The notes under the pieces were generated by a model, which searched no databases, was not told where the DNA came from, and saw only the letters and a list, made by a program, of their open reading frames with translations. Of a DNA stretch of 64,000 nt, positions 46,416 to 56,832 are shown piece by piece. The stretch comes from Undaria pinnatifida (Eukaryota > Sar > Phaeophyceae > Laminariales > Alariaceae). Numbering within the stretch: the first letter of the stretch is position 1; each line of letters opens with the position of its first letter. Both the position numbers and the translations under genes were made by a program. The stretch is from positions 13,487,076 to 13,551,075 of the forward strand of contig JABAKD010000030.1 of the NCBI GenBank assembly GCA_012845835.1, read 5' to 3'.

Positions 46416-46960
46416 GGAATACGGAACAACGCCATTGGGGGAATTGGAGCATCGGACATGTAGTATCGTAGCATAGAGGCGGGCTGTCTACCCGCGCTTG
46501 TGTGCAACCAGAACATACAGCAGGACCAGGTAGCACACAAACTACGCTTGGCTGTTGGTGCGGGCTGTATCATCTGCTTGGCTGTATCATCTGCTTGCGT
46601 ACGCCACAGCAGCAGTACGTCGTACTAGGTACCTGGTACTAAATAGTGGTGACATGCAGCCTGAAGCACTTCTTGCCTAAGGTATAAGCGACGGCCGGTG
46701 CTGTCGTGCGCAACGCGCGCTCTACATTGCTACGTCAGAGCGATGAATTCCCATGGCTATACCACGTGAACCTCATGATACTATGCATGATGCTACGACT
46801 ATAGACCTATACCGGGCTCGCTGATGCTGTCGACGTATCATCCTGTGGGCTGTTATTGCACTGGAATGTTCTCTCAAGCTGAAACTCCCACTAAAGCCCA
46901 TTGTACCAAAAACAGCAGTTAGTACCACAGGAGTGATCTACTGCCTGCCGCACTCATCAG
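46416..46960. other. Intergenic DNA
   Basis: A CTGTATCATCTGCTTG duplication at about 46566-46600 and a TACCTGGTA at about 46632. Nothing else. Confidence 0.35.
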
Positions 46961-47263
46961 CACAACGACCCATCCCACACCTGCATCCCATTAAAGTCCG
47001 CTTGCGGTTCTCGCAGGACCTCGTACGAGCTCACAGCCGACGCCTTCGCATCAGGCGACCTGACAGTCAACACCGATCCCTCCATTGGAAGTTTGATTCG
47101 AACAGCGTACCGCGTGCCTGCAGCCGCGGCGTGGGAAACCATCGATCGCCGGCAGACAAGCAGCAGCATCGTAGACATAGGCAACGGGAGGCGGCAGAAG
47201 AGCGGTAGTCTTGTCATCTCCCGTGTGTTGCGGTGCGCTGCTTGGTGGCTGCGCGAGTTATGA
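46961..47263 (+). CDS. Possible terminal exon of an unrecognised gene
   Basis: After a plausible acceptor (CTGCCGCACTCATCAG at 46945-46960) the frame is open for 100 codons to TGA at 47261. The middle is strongly protein-like: SYELTADAFASGDLTVNTDP, then SIGSLIRTAYRVPAAAAWET, then IDRRQTSSSIVDIGNG. I do not recognise a domain and found no upstream exon. It lies 300 bp before the SGF29 start on the same strand. It could also be a relic. Confidence 0.3.
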   Translation, partial: HNDPSHTCIPLKSACGSRRTSYELTADAFASGDLTVNTDPSIGSLIRTAYRVPAAAAWETIDRRQTSSSIVDIGNGRRQKSGSLVISRVLRCAAWWLREL

Positions 47264-47558
47264 CTCACAGCATTTTGATTTCTGCACTGTTGCACTGCAG
47301 AGATGTTGCGCTGCACTGCTCGCTACAGTAGCTGCTTGCTTTACCTGTTACACGTGTACACGTGTTAGACAGTCGTGGCCTCTCTGTTGTGATGTGGTCT
47401 CGACTGGGATTCTCGTCTCGACGAAAAGATACTAAAAATTGATCCATCCTCAATCCCCTCTTGAACAAAGCCACCATTTAATCTTGGAACTCTCCAGGTG
47501 GCACCGCCATACGCCGTACATACACGACGCACGACACACCACAACGCTTTCACCCGCC

Positions 47559-50500
47559 ATGGCTGGACTTCCTCAAGCTCTGCTGACCAAATGGGCGACC
47601 CCGTTCGACCACGAAACAGCCAAACTCCGATCGTTCTGTGAGTACAGTGGAGTTCGGATGGTTTCTGGCGTGCTTGAGACATCGTACTGCACTGCTTCTG
47701 TGCTGCTGCTGTCACGTACGTACCGCCCGTTCAAAAACATAATCAAATCATAGACGGTGCAGCATCAGAAGTCAGTGCAGCAGGAGTGGCTCTACTGCTG
47801 TGGACTACTGGCCTAGACTACAGGAATCTATACCAGTATGCTGAGATAATTCTCTCTCTGTCCCCCTTTCTCTCTGCATTTTGAAAAGTTGGCGGCCAGT
47901 ACAACTAATTGCCGATGTTGCTGCTGTTGCTGCCGTCTGCTGTCGCTCCTTGGTGGGCAGTGCCTTTGGGCCCTTTTCCGGACCATCTGACGGAAGACAA
48001 GTGCTTGAAGCTACACGCCATCTACCGTGATGCTGTCCAGGTGACGCCTATGTCGGGCATACAGCAGTTAGCTGCTCGTTCATAGTATGAATACTGCCGT
48101 AGGGAACAGGTGGACTCGATACTTCATCAACCAAATACATGCCAGTTTGGTCAGTGGGTGCTGGCTCTCGCAACTCGCAACCCTAAATAGCGGTACCCTT
48201 CGCTCCGCTCGTTCTCTGGCCGTGGCGCCCCACGAGGAAGAGCAGATGGCGCAGCACCGTGCTCGCTTTCGCACTTCGCTTCCTCAAGACAGAGAGTACA
48301 TGCCCTTGGCCGAAGACGCGCGCATCGTGTCGAACGTAGCTCTGCTGTGGGCCGTTCTCCCCTGTCCCCGACCCCCCCCTCCCCCCTTCCCCCCGCCTCC
48401 GTATAAACGCATATTTCGCGACCTCGTTCCGCCAGCAAACCGAAGAACTCGAAGGCATCGTAGCCTCGAGGCTGAAGGACCTCAAGCGGAAGCGGAGTCG
48501 CAGCTCTAGCAACAACACCAGCACCAGCAACGGCAACAGCACCAACAACGCCAACACCAATGCCAACACCAACATCAGCACCAACAGCAACACTCACAAC
48601 AGCAGCAACACCAACAACAGCCACGGCAACAACAACAACTCCGTTGGTTGGGTCGAGGCTCGTAGTGAGGGAGAAAGCCGCGCACCCCCGTCCAAGCACA
48701 AGCAATCACCACTAAAGAAGAAGGACCGCGCTCGGGTGGGGGGGGCGGGAGGAACGGGGGGGGCGGGAGGAACGGGGGGGGCGGGAGGGATAGGGGGAGC
48801 GGGGGCGGGAGGAGACAACCAGCACAACAAGCGCCGAAAGGGCTCTTCCGGCAAGGAGAGCAAAAGGTGCGAAAGGCGTTCGGTGGGGGGAAGAGGGAGG
48901 GTTGTCGTTGTTATGCACGGTATGCACGGCCGTACATCTGTCACACCATAGACCTTCTCACCCCTACAATGCCAGGGGGACGGGGACAGGGGGGGTGCAT
49001 GGCCGGAACCGCCTGCCTATCAAGAGTCGCTTTTTTTGGCTAGATTTTCGTTTCTTGTTCTAGGGCGCAGTTGGTTAGTCTAACCACTACATTGTCGCCC
49101 CTGCTGCGGGATTTTTTGTCGGTGCCCTTCTCGGTGATACCGTCTTAGTTTCCCATCGAAAGCGCAACCGCGCGTCTCGGAAATGGGCCATGGAGATCGA
49201 CGAGCAGTGTCGGAAGGTTGAACCGTATGCGCCATACAAACTTGATAGCTACGAGTAAGGCATGTATGTACCAGGGGGGAGAAGGGAAGACATATTTTAC
49301 CACGGCTTGTGCGGGAGGTGGCCCAGCATCAAAGTTAATGGGTGTGGGCGTGAGAAGTTCATGTGAGGACCAGCTAAAGAAAGTCTGGTGATGTGTGTAG
49401 AGCAGGTCTCTCAATCCTTTTGCAGTTTCTTACTCTCCAGGCCTTGCCGTTTGCTCGTGACGATCCTTTGGCGCTCATTCTAACACGCCCCCTCAACTAC
49501 CCAGGATTTGGCGGTAGATTCTTATAGACATGTATGCGATGCTGCGGAGGAATACGCGCCCCTGATATGCCACCGGTGGCGGTGTTGCATATGCCGTTCT
49601 CAATGATCCCGGTGGTGTGAAGTGCTTTTTTCAAGTACATGATTGTTTGCGTCATTCCACTTTGTGCAGACGGGAAGAAAAACAACTCGACAGTTATACT
49701 GCGATAGCCATTATACGGTACAGTTATACGGTACGGTTGTATTGCCTCAAGATATTGATTGGATAAGCAACACCAAGGACAAACCCGCGTGCTATGTCAG
49801 TGGCGCACGAAACGATTCTGAGGCTCCTCACTTGAAGGCCGCTATGTATACCCATACTTTTACTTGTACCTCGCCCCAAACCTGACTTTCAGAAGGAAAA
49901 AAAACGATTCTTTGTCTCACTAAGACGCCGGGAGACAACACCTTCATCCCTTGACAGACGTCATGTTTGCCTTTAGTTTGTCTTGACTGACACCAAACTC
50001 CACGAAAGTACTATACGACTATTAATAGGTTTTATTGTGGAACACTCGGCACCACACCCTTGACAGCGCGCATTTTGCCTTGCCTGACGTATCTATTAAT
50101 ATATTTGGCTTCTGATGCACAGGTCCTCTCAGCAGTGGCCTGCCTGGTCCACTCGCACGCCCAAGTCCGGAGATCAGGTGGGTGACCAGCAAGTTAACTT
50201 CGGATTATCGCGCAGGAAATACGTGTAAATCTAACGTACTACTGTTAACACGTACCAAGAATTACGTGGTAGTTCTCGAAAGCTACTGTTAGGGTTTCGC
50301 CCTCTTATTGCAGGTCTCCACAGGTATCGATATGCTTTGCCGCAACCTATTGACTAGCTACTATTGACAGACCAATAGGCATATCCACTGGGCTATTGTC
50401 CATGGTGTCGTAAATAGTAGCCATGTGCATATAACAGTTCGGTCTTATTTTGGCTATTTTGACGCCGGCATCTTTTAAAAGGTGGTCTGCGATCGCTGCA

Positions 50501-53203
50501 GGGTGTGTGTAGTATGTTTATACCGCCCGTGTTTTCTGGGGCGGGCTGCTGTTGGGTGTGTTTGTGCGTCAATCACACCAGTCGGGCGTTATACTCAGAT
50601 CCATATGTTGGCGTTGCAAACCGCTGACATCCGCCGTGTATATCCCGACCGATTTTTTCGTGTTTTGCAAAACGTTGTCATCCGTCATCTATACCCCGAC
50701 CGACGTCTTAGTTTTACGAAACGCTGTCCGGCTGACATGTATGCCCCGATAGATTCATTGGCGCTAGACACCGCTGTCGTCCGTCATAGATACCCTAATC
50801 GCTTTCTTGGCGGTGCAAATTGCTGTTCGCTGTTCGCAGGTGGCCGCGAAGGTAGAAGATGAGGCGCTGTGGATCCTCGCCACCGTGGAAAAACACAACG
50901 AGAAAAAAGGCATCTTTGTGGTGGTGGACGATGACGCCGGAGAGGACAAGCGCAGGTGAGTAAATATGGATCATCGTCTCGGCCTTGCGGAACCCCTTTT
51001 GTATCTTGTTCTTGTTTTCTTGGTGTTTAGTTTTCGTGGAAGATGGGGTTGCGTGCGCTATCGTGTAGAAGCCACATTTATATACGAAGTATGCAGGGTT
51101 TTTATTTCATCCATTCGATCTGCTGTCTTTGCGCTTTTTCTCCAGCTCCGTCTCTGTTCGTAACTCAGATCACGTAAAAGATAATGTGCTAACCCGTATG
51201 ATGGTCCCACTGCCATGTGGACGTGAACGAGTGAATGACTTTCGGTTGTTCCACCAGAGGAGGTAGGGCTAGCATCGGAAGTAAGACTAGCCGTGCAGGT
51301 CTTCATCACCACCTTGCGCTGTCAACCGCCACGGGTTTGGTCCGGTCGAGATGCTCTGATCGAAGTTTCTCTGCGGCTATATCCGAGCTGTACCAGTAAT
51401 GAACGTCAAGGTGGTAACCGGGACGATACTGTCATTGTCAGGTATGGCTGAGGATTGGTTGGCTGTGCTAATAGTATACTAATTAGTAAGTCGTCGACTG
51501 TAACTTCGCAAATCCCTTTTTGCGAAACTTTTTCGTATGTGCTGTCACGTACTATAGGCCGACCATATATCATTACCACATTCTAGGTACTCTCGTGAAC
51601 CCCTCCCGCCCCTCCCTTCCACACCCCGTTGCCTTCCTCGCTTCGCTGGCTTTTCCTGCGTTGCAGGCAGTTCAAGTTGAGGAGGAGCAACATCCTAACG
51701 CTGCCTCGACCAGAAGAAGCGTCCGGAGCCATATTTCCGGTGGGGTCTCGAGTGATGACCCTCTACCCGCAAACGACGACCTTCTACCCGGCCACCATCA
51801 GCGGACCTTTCGTGGAAGGGCGGGTGAGAACGTGTTTGGCGTTGGCGTGGTGATTCTAGCTTTTTCGCTATCGCTTGCGCGCGTTATCAACATCAGCTGA
51901 TGAATGCCAGCAGGGCGGCTGGTGTTTTTTATCCCAAAGTAGAACAGGTTATCGCGTGTACGCTTTACTTCGCGCCGCTACGGCCGCTCCGTAAAATGTG
52001 AATGTACTTCGAAATATGCTGTTAAGGGGGGGGGGTGTACTCAGTTTGTGCATGGCCGTAGTCGTATGACCATAAACCCTCATGCTATTGGGGGGGGGGT
52101 ATTATATATAGTTTTCATGTCCGCATCAGAGGGAGAAGATATGTGATAGTGAACAGAACAACGTCTCTGGAAATGATTCCCCCCCGAAAATGCTAGGCGA
52201 GCAATTGGTGTGGAAACCCCGGCGGCACCTTGGTGAATTTAATGGTTGTTGGAACGCGGTGCATTTTGTGATTTACGCGACCTATGGTGTGACAGCGGGA
52301 GGATCTTAACAGGAAGGAAAACATTTTATAAAGCCTTTGTTTAATTCGGGAATAGAGGCGTTCAATTGTTCCTGCTATCTAGTTGGATCGATTTTAGCCT
52401 ACCTATCAAACGACTGTTGACTACCGTGTACTCGTCTAGCTCTACACGTACAGAAGTCGGCGATTTGTCTTTTGTGTTTTTTTTTTCCTGCAGAAAAACG
52501 ATAGCCACAGCACTCACCCGTTCAAGCCATATCCACCCGGTCCATGGCACTCTAGCGTCCGGAAAGAGGGAAGAGGCTGCTGGTGGACCGTTTCGTTCTC
52601 GCCCGCATCCCAGCCCTTTTACTACTTCTCAAACATCGTACACTTATCTCAAGTAGTTTGTCCGGAAAAAATGGGGCAGCTCTAACGGGATTTACGTCGC
52701 ATTTTCAGGGCGGTACGTCCGCTTCCCCTCGCAGGCGGCGGCGTATTATTCCCCACCCACGCCGAGCCATCCCACGCTAGGCGTGCAGCAGATTATTATA
52801 AGAAGTTTCTGAGCTCCTGACATGACGAGCTCAATATCTCGCCGGACACATGACTTCGAAGGCATTCGTTCTCGCAACCCGACCAACACTTGTTATTAGT
52901 ATGCTCTAGTCCTAAAACAAAGATACTCGTTAAAGTGTTATGCTAACCGATAGCTCCACCCTACTTGAGGAGCTCAACCGCACTGTACAGGTCAGAAAGT
53001 CAGAAACGTTTCGCCTCAAAAGTGCAACACCTACGGTGGGATGACTCCACAGCACTTGCCCCCCCCCCCCCCCCCCCACGATTCTTCAACAGGACGGTGG
53101 AACCGACTTTTGCGTGATGCAGTTTCAAGATGACGAGCTAACGGCTGATGGTGTCCTCCCTCACTGGAGGCTGCCCGCGCGGTTTGTTCGCCAGCGAAAT
53201 TGA
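47559..53203 (+). CDS. SGF29: SGF29, tandem-Tudor histone reader of SAGA-type complexes
   Basis: Modelled in eight exons: 47559-47637, 47961-48040, about 48246-48335, 48436-48866, 50123-50177, 50840-50955, 51667-51823 and 53093-53203 (372 residues; human SGF29 has 293). All junctions are GT-AG and in phase. SGF29 brings SAGA/ATAC acetyltransferase complexes to histone H3 methylated at lysine 4. The N-terminal helical part (KLHAIYRDAVQ) fits the family's coiled region. Residues about 105-225 are an Asn/Ser-rich then Gly-rich linker. The tandem Tudor part starts SGDQVAAKVEDEALWILATV, continues with LRRSNILTLPRPEEA, then GSRVMTLYPQTTTFYPATI, and ends CVMQFQDDELTADGV..RFVRQRN. The aromatic cage residues known for the family are present: Tyr317 (LYPQTT), Tyr324 (TFYPA) and Phe347 (QFQDD), as are acidic residues before the first Trp. 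Exon 3 limits and the short intron 48336-48435 (donor GTAGCT) are the least certain; its acceptor could be 48236 instead of 48245. Confidence 0.88.
48867..50122 (+). other. SGF29 intron 4, carrying a SINE
   Basis: Donor AAAAG|GTGCGA, acceptor TTCTGATGCACAG. The intron holds the SINE copy at 49040-49396. Short open frames inside are not exons of this gene. Confidence 0.6.
49040..49396 (+). mobile_element. SINE copy inside an SGF29 intron
   Basis: The head has GGGCGCAGTTGGTTAGTC, a tRNA D-arm/box A-like stretch. The body shares CGACGAGCAGTG, TGAACC.TATGCGC, GGAGAAGGGAAGACA, ACCACGGCTTGT and GCTAAAGAAAG with the copy at 34664. No long A-tail remains and box B is not clear, so this copy is older. 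Confidence 0.55.
50608..50838 (+). repeat. ~50-bp tandem array ending at the SGF29 exon 6 acceptor
   Basis: Units begin at 50608, 50657, 50708, 50758 and 50807 (TTGGCGTTGCAAACCGCTG, then CATCCGCC, then TATATCCCGACCGATTTT). Period 49-51 bp; four full diverged units and a partial fifth that runs into TTCGCTGTTCGCAG, the acceptor of exon 6. Confidence 0.8.
51824..53092 (+). other. SGF29 last intron (1269 bp) with a family C repeat
   Basis: Donor GGGCGG|GTGAGA; acceptor ATTCTTCAACAG at 53092, preceded by a run of 20 C's (53058-53077). A family C copy lies at 52027-52085, after a G run. Several cryptic acceptors (e.g. TTTTCCTGCAG near 52494, TTTTCAG near 52709) lead to frames that do not resemble the family; only the exon at 53093 completes the second Tudor domain. 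Confidence 0.75.
52027..52085 (+). repeat. Family C dispersed repeat
   Basis: G run, then GTGTACTCAGTTTGTGCATG, then GCCGTAGTCGTATGACCATA. Confidence 0.85.
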
Positions 53204-54277
53204 CGGTGCTATCGCGCATGTGCTACTTGAGTTTTTTTCCCGTGGTGTCGGAGCCGCGCCACCTTGTTTGTCTATCTGCGAACATGACAGGGCGGTGTAA
53301 TTGTCGCTGGGAATCGTGGGTGTTTCCTTTTTTTTCAATGCGGCGGTAGTAGCTGTGGAGGCGATGATAGCATGATAGCGATAGGGAGCAGTATCGTGCC
53401 TTCAGCGAAGGAGTGTTTCTCTTCGTGCGAGAGCGGCATGCCTTCGCGGCAGTAGCACACCTGCTGATACCGCGGCAGCAGCAGCAGTTCTTGACTTTTT
53501 TTTTTGTAAGGAGTAGATGGCAGTGCAACACGCGACGGTTGCAACCGCGATACTGATACCGCAGCAACAGTAGCGGCAGCAGCAGTTGCCAGCTCTAGTT
53601 TTTTGTTTTCTGTATGTAGGTGCCGTCGGATATCGGTCGGCTTTTGACCGTTTAGTGGTCGTTTTTTGCCGGCGCGTTGGCGGGTTTTTGTGTGCAACAA
53701 GAGGTATGATAGCTTTGCAGCAGTATGATCGTGGTGCAGTAGTAGTGTCGAAAGGGTTAACAGCTAGGGGGGCAGGGGCACGCTGAGACCGGCCGGCGTA
53801 GTGGGCGCTCACCCAGCACACTATGCTGTGCTCTGTGTCATGGGCGTACGTTAACGAATAACGGTAATTGTTTTCTGTTCATGTTACTAGTGATTTATCC
53901 ACTTTATCTATGTACGAACTCCACCGCAATGCGTGAAGCAAGAAGTACATATTACGTGCTATGGAGCTGTGCATCTAATGGGATGTCTCGTGTTGGTACA
54001 CCCTCGGCAGGTGCTAGAGTAGGCGTGCGCTATTTAACAACATTCAATGCCTTTTTTTTTTATTTCCGCTCATGGGTGTCCTTTCATTATGGATCTACCG
54101 CTTGCTAGCCGACACGTTAAGGCCCGCTTCTGGCACCAGTTGCTCTCCAAACGCCGAAAGGCACGATTAACACTTTGACGTACCGACCCTCGTAGGTACG
54201 CAGAACAGGGCGGGGGAAGCTATAATATCTACAAGCATGACTTAGCAAACACTGACGCAGGACGCAACACACCGTCC
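53204..54277. other. Region between the convergent SGF29 and GNAT-fusion genes
   Basis: Shared 3' flanks. 53204-53900 is T/G-rich with GCAGCAGCAG runs (53475-53585). The minus-strand frames over 53223-53821 are mirror images of this composition. No gene. Confidence 0.4.
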
Positions 54278-54395
54278 ACACCAAAACTTCAACAACTCGC
54301 ACCGCAAAACCTCTACAACCCGCAACGCAAACCCCCTGCAACTTGCACCCCGTAAAACTTCAACAACTTGCACCGCAAAAAATCTCCAACCTCTA
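54278..54395 (+). repeat. ~30-bp tandem array
   Basis: About four diverged units of AAAACTTCAACAACTTGCACC type, immediately downstream of the GNAT-fusion stop codon (on minus), so probably in its 3' UTR. Confidence 0.75.
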
Positions 54396-54406
54396 CAACA
54401 TCTAAA

Positions 54407-56832
54407 CTAAACTGCGTGGTCTGGCGGCGGGATGGGAGCGATCATAGCCCGGGGCAACCCCAAATGCTCCTCGGCCCTAACAAATCCCATCTCCTCGTAG
54501 AAACCGAACAGGCCGCCGCTGCCGTTGTCCTTCACGATGATCAACGCGAACCGGAACCCTCGCCTGGCCAGGCTACGCATAGCCTCCAGAAACAGCCGCC
54601 TCCCCAACCCCAACCCCCTGTACCGCGGGTCGACGAAGACGTACTTTATCGGCGGTACCGGTACGCCCACAAACCGCTCCCGCACCGCCGCCGCCGCCGC
54701 CACCGCCGCTTCTTCCTGTGGTGCTCCAAATAGTTCTTGTAGCGCCGCGTCCATGATGGGAGAGGTCCCCGCTGCAGTACTCAGTCCCGCCTTACCCACC
54801 TGTCGTCGTCGATCCCACGGATAACGTCTTCGAAGGATGGCAGACAGGGTAACGTCAGCTGTCTTCTTTGATCCAGGAAGCCACGACGTTCTGCCCTCGA
54901 CCAGATCGATTACCGGCCGTCCCCCTGGGTCGACGATAGGGACATCCATGCCTTCCAGCCCCTGTCGGTAGTACCGGTGCGCCACGGACGTGTTCATGCG
55001 TTCCAAGGGCTGCCTGTAAGAAGCAGTGACGGCATCGGCCGGCGTCATGCCCCCCTCGCCCGTTGCCCCCGCTACCTCAGCTACGCTACCACCCGACCCA
55101 TCACTCACCCAAGCTCTATCGAGAATATATTGATCCTTGATCCAAGGAGCATCTACATGCCAAGCGGGAGAGCCCCACTGCGACCGCGCCACATCCTCCC
55201 GGATGGACGGGTGTTGGATAGAAGCGAACCCCCTGAGGAGAACCACGGGTGCTACCTCTTCCGCCGCGGCCCCCCCGCCCGACCCGGCATGCCCTTCAGC
55301 ACCCGCCTCGGACGATAGGGTAACGCAGGCGTGACGTATTTTCCCGGAGAACACTACCCCCGCCCCTTGTCCGTTCGGGCGGAGACACTGTCGGCGTTGC
55401 TCCACGCACACGGCCCACGCCGGCGTCTCCTCCGCGCTCAAGGCCACGCAGAACGTGACCAGCGACTTGCTGCGTCTGAACTCCACCGCGGCCGAGAGCT
55501 GCCGCAGCTGCTGCGGCTGCCTCTGCCTCTGCCGCCACCCCTTCGCCTCAGCCCTCCCGCAACCTTCCGGTCCCGCCTTGCAAACAAATACGTCCCCCGC
55601 TCCGACCGCGATACTGCTCTGCTGCACGCCGTAGATAGCGCCGATTCGTGTGCGAACCGCATCTCCCGTTTCCCCGGACCACAGCGCCCGTGACAACGGG
55701 AGGTGCTCGAGGCTTGTCGCTTCAGAATCTTCACCCAGGTCGCCGTCCCAGTGAGCCCAGTCTTTCATCTCCTGCGCTTCGCCGAGGATAGTCTCACAGT
55801 CCCCGCGGGACAGCAACGCCCCCACCCCGACAAGCCCGAGGGGGTTTCCAGATGTGGCTGCTGCTTGCGGCGGAGGGGTCATTACCAGAGCCCTTTTAGC
55901 TAGGACGCGAGCGTAGAATCGCTGCAAACGCCTTCGTGCTTTTCCCGCCATATCACGCGACGCCGTTTCTCCCTCTGGTTCCTTCCGCCGCGGCCGGGGT
56001 TTGGGCGCCAGCTCAACTGAAAACACGTCCGTTCTAGACGTGATACTTACCACGCTCTGGGGGGTCGGGAGGCGGGTTAGAGAGGGAGGGTGGGGGAACA
56101 GCGGGGGGCAAGGGGGCCGAGGGGTGTGAGGTGTAGGGCCTAGTGGGTGTAATGCAAGTTAAATAATGTTGCGTTACGTTCAAATATGGTGCGGTAAATA
56201 AGGCGCTGTTGTGTCGAATTCGGGTCCGCATCAGGTCTTGTCTTCTGAGGATCAGCGGGACACCGACCGTAACAAACAGCGCGATGCTTGCGTTTTATTC
56301 GAGCTTGTTTTTCTTACGGGCAACCACGGGTACGTCACATAGTCACGTATACCAACATGCCCAGAAGCTTAAGGACCGTTTGGTATTCGTTTAAATATCC
56401 AAACGGTCCTTATATTTACGGACATCGTGGTAGCATATATTCTGCAGATAATTTATAACGCATCGCCGGCTATCGTTCTGTTTCTGCTACACCTGTATGT
56501 ATGTACCCGTATTTTTCTATGTAAAACCTGATCAAGATTGCAACATCTGGGCTGAGCTATCATGGACAACCCCAGCCACCACTGGAATCGAAGCAATACC
56601 GCCGACGCGCGAGGGACGGACTACGCACGGACGGACCGACCGACGGACGAGACTTTCCTCTCACCTCGATCACGCCTTCCAGGCGACGTGCATCTGAACT
56701 TCGGGTCTCACGCTTCTTCCATGATCCCCGCATCAGAGATTCCGTCGACGGTTCCTGTTTCGAGGCGACAGCAAGGATTGCGGGGGGAACTATATACGTC
56801 ATGGTATCTCCTCTTCCTGGTTGCGGCGTCAT
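54407..56832 (-). CDS. 2OG-Fe(II) oxygenase-like + GNAT acetyltransferase fusion
   Basis: Two exons: 56665-56832 (56 codons from ATG, donor GAG|GTGAGA) and 54407-56056 (acceptor CCCCCCAG), in phase, 605 residues. GNAT domains move an acetyl group from acetyl-CoA to an amine. The C-terminal one (about 525-600) has KYVFVDPRYRG, then the acetyl-CoA loop RGLGLG (536-541), then LIIVKDNGSGGLFGFYEEMG and F, the typical motif A and B pattern. Residues about 134-335 resemble a prolyl-4-hydroxylase-type double-stranded barrel: LLSRGDCETIL, DVFVCK, EFRRSKSLVTFCVALS, LRPNGQGAGVVFSGKIRH and VVLLRGF. The distal His (298) and the 2OG-binding Arg (331) are there, but RRS (250-252) stands where HxD is expected, so this half may not bind iron. 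Start alternatives: ATG at 56802, 56733 or, without exon 1, 55951. The GNAT call is firm, the barrel moderate, the substrate unknown. Confidence 0.8.
56057..56664 (-). other. Intron 1 of the GNAT-fusion gene (608 bp)
   Basis: GTGAGA donor at 56664, C-rich acceptor CCTCCCGACCCCCCAG at 56057. A GTAAGT sits six bases into exon 2 (about 56050) and TTTTCAG follows 34 bp on; I treat these as part of the exon because the frame is open. Confidence 0.65.

Noticed and set aside
49060-49110. tRNA gene (GCGCAGTTGGTTAG)
   Set aside because: Only the D-arm-like part is there; no anticodon arm or T-arm at the right distance.
51520-51900. 126-codon frame over SGF29 exon 7
   Set aside because: It is in another frame; the family match (LYPQTT..FYPAT) is in the frame that joins exons 6 and 8.
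52366-52780. Open frames after TTTTCCTGCAG and TTTTCAG as last SGF29 exons
   Set aside because: Good acceptors, but the peptides (Ser/His/Pro or Arg-rich) do not fit the second Tudor domain, whereas 53093-53203 fits and is in phase.
54117-54341. Minus-strand frame MQGVCVAGCRGFAVRVVEVL
   Set aside because: Lies across the ~30-bp tandem array and 3' flank of the GNAT-fusion gene; compositional.
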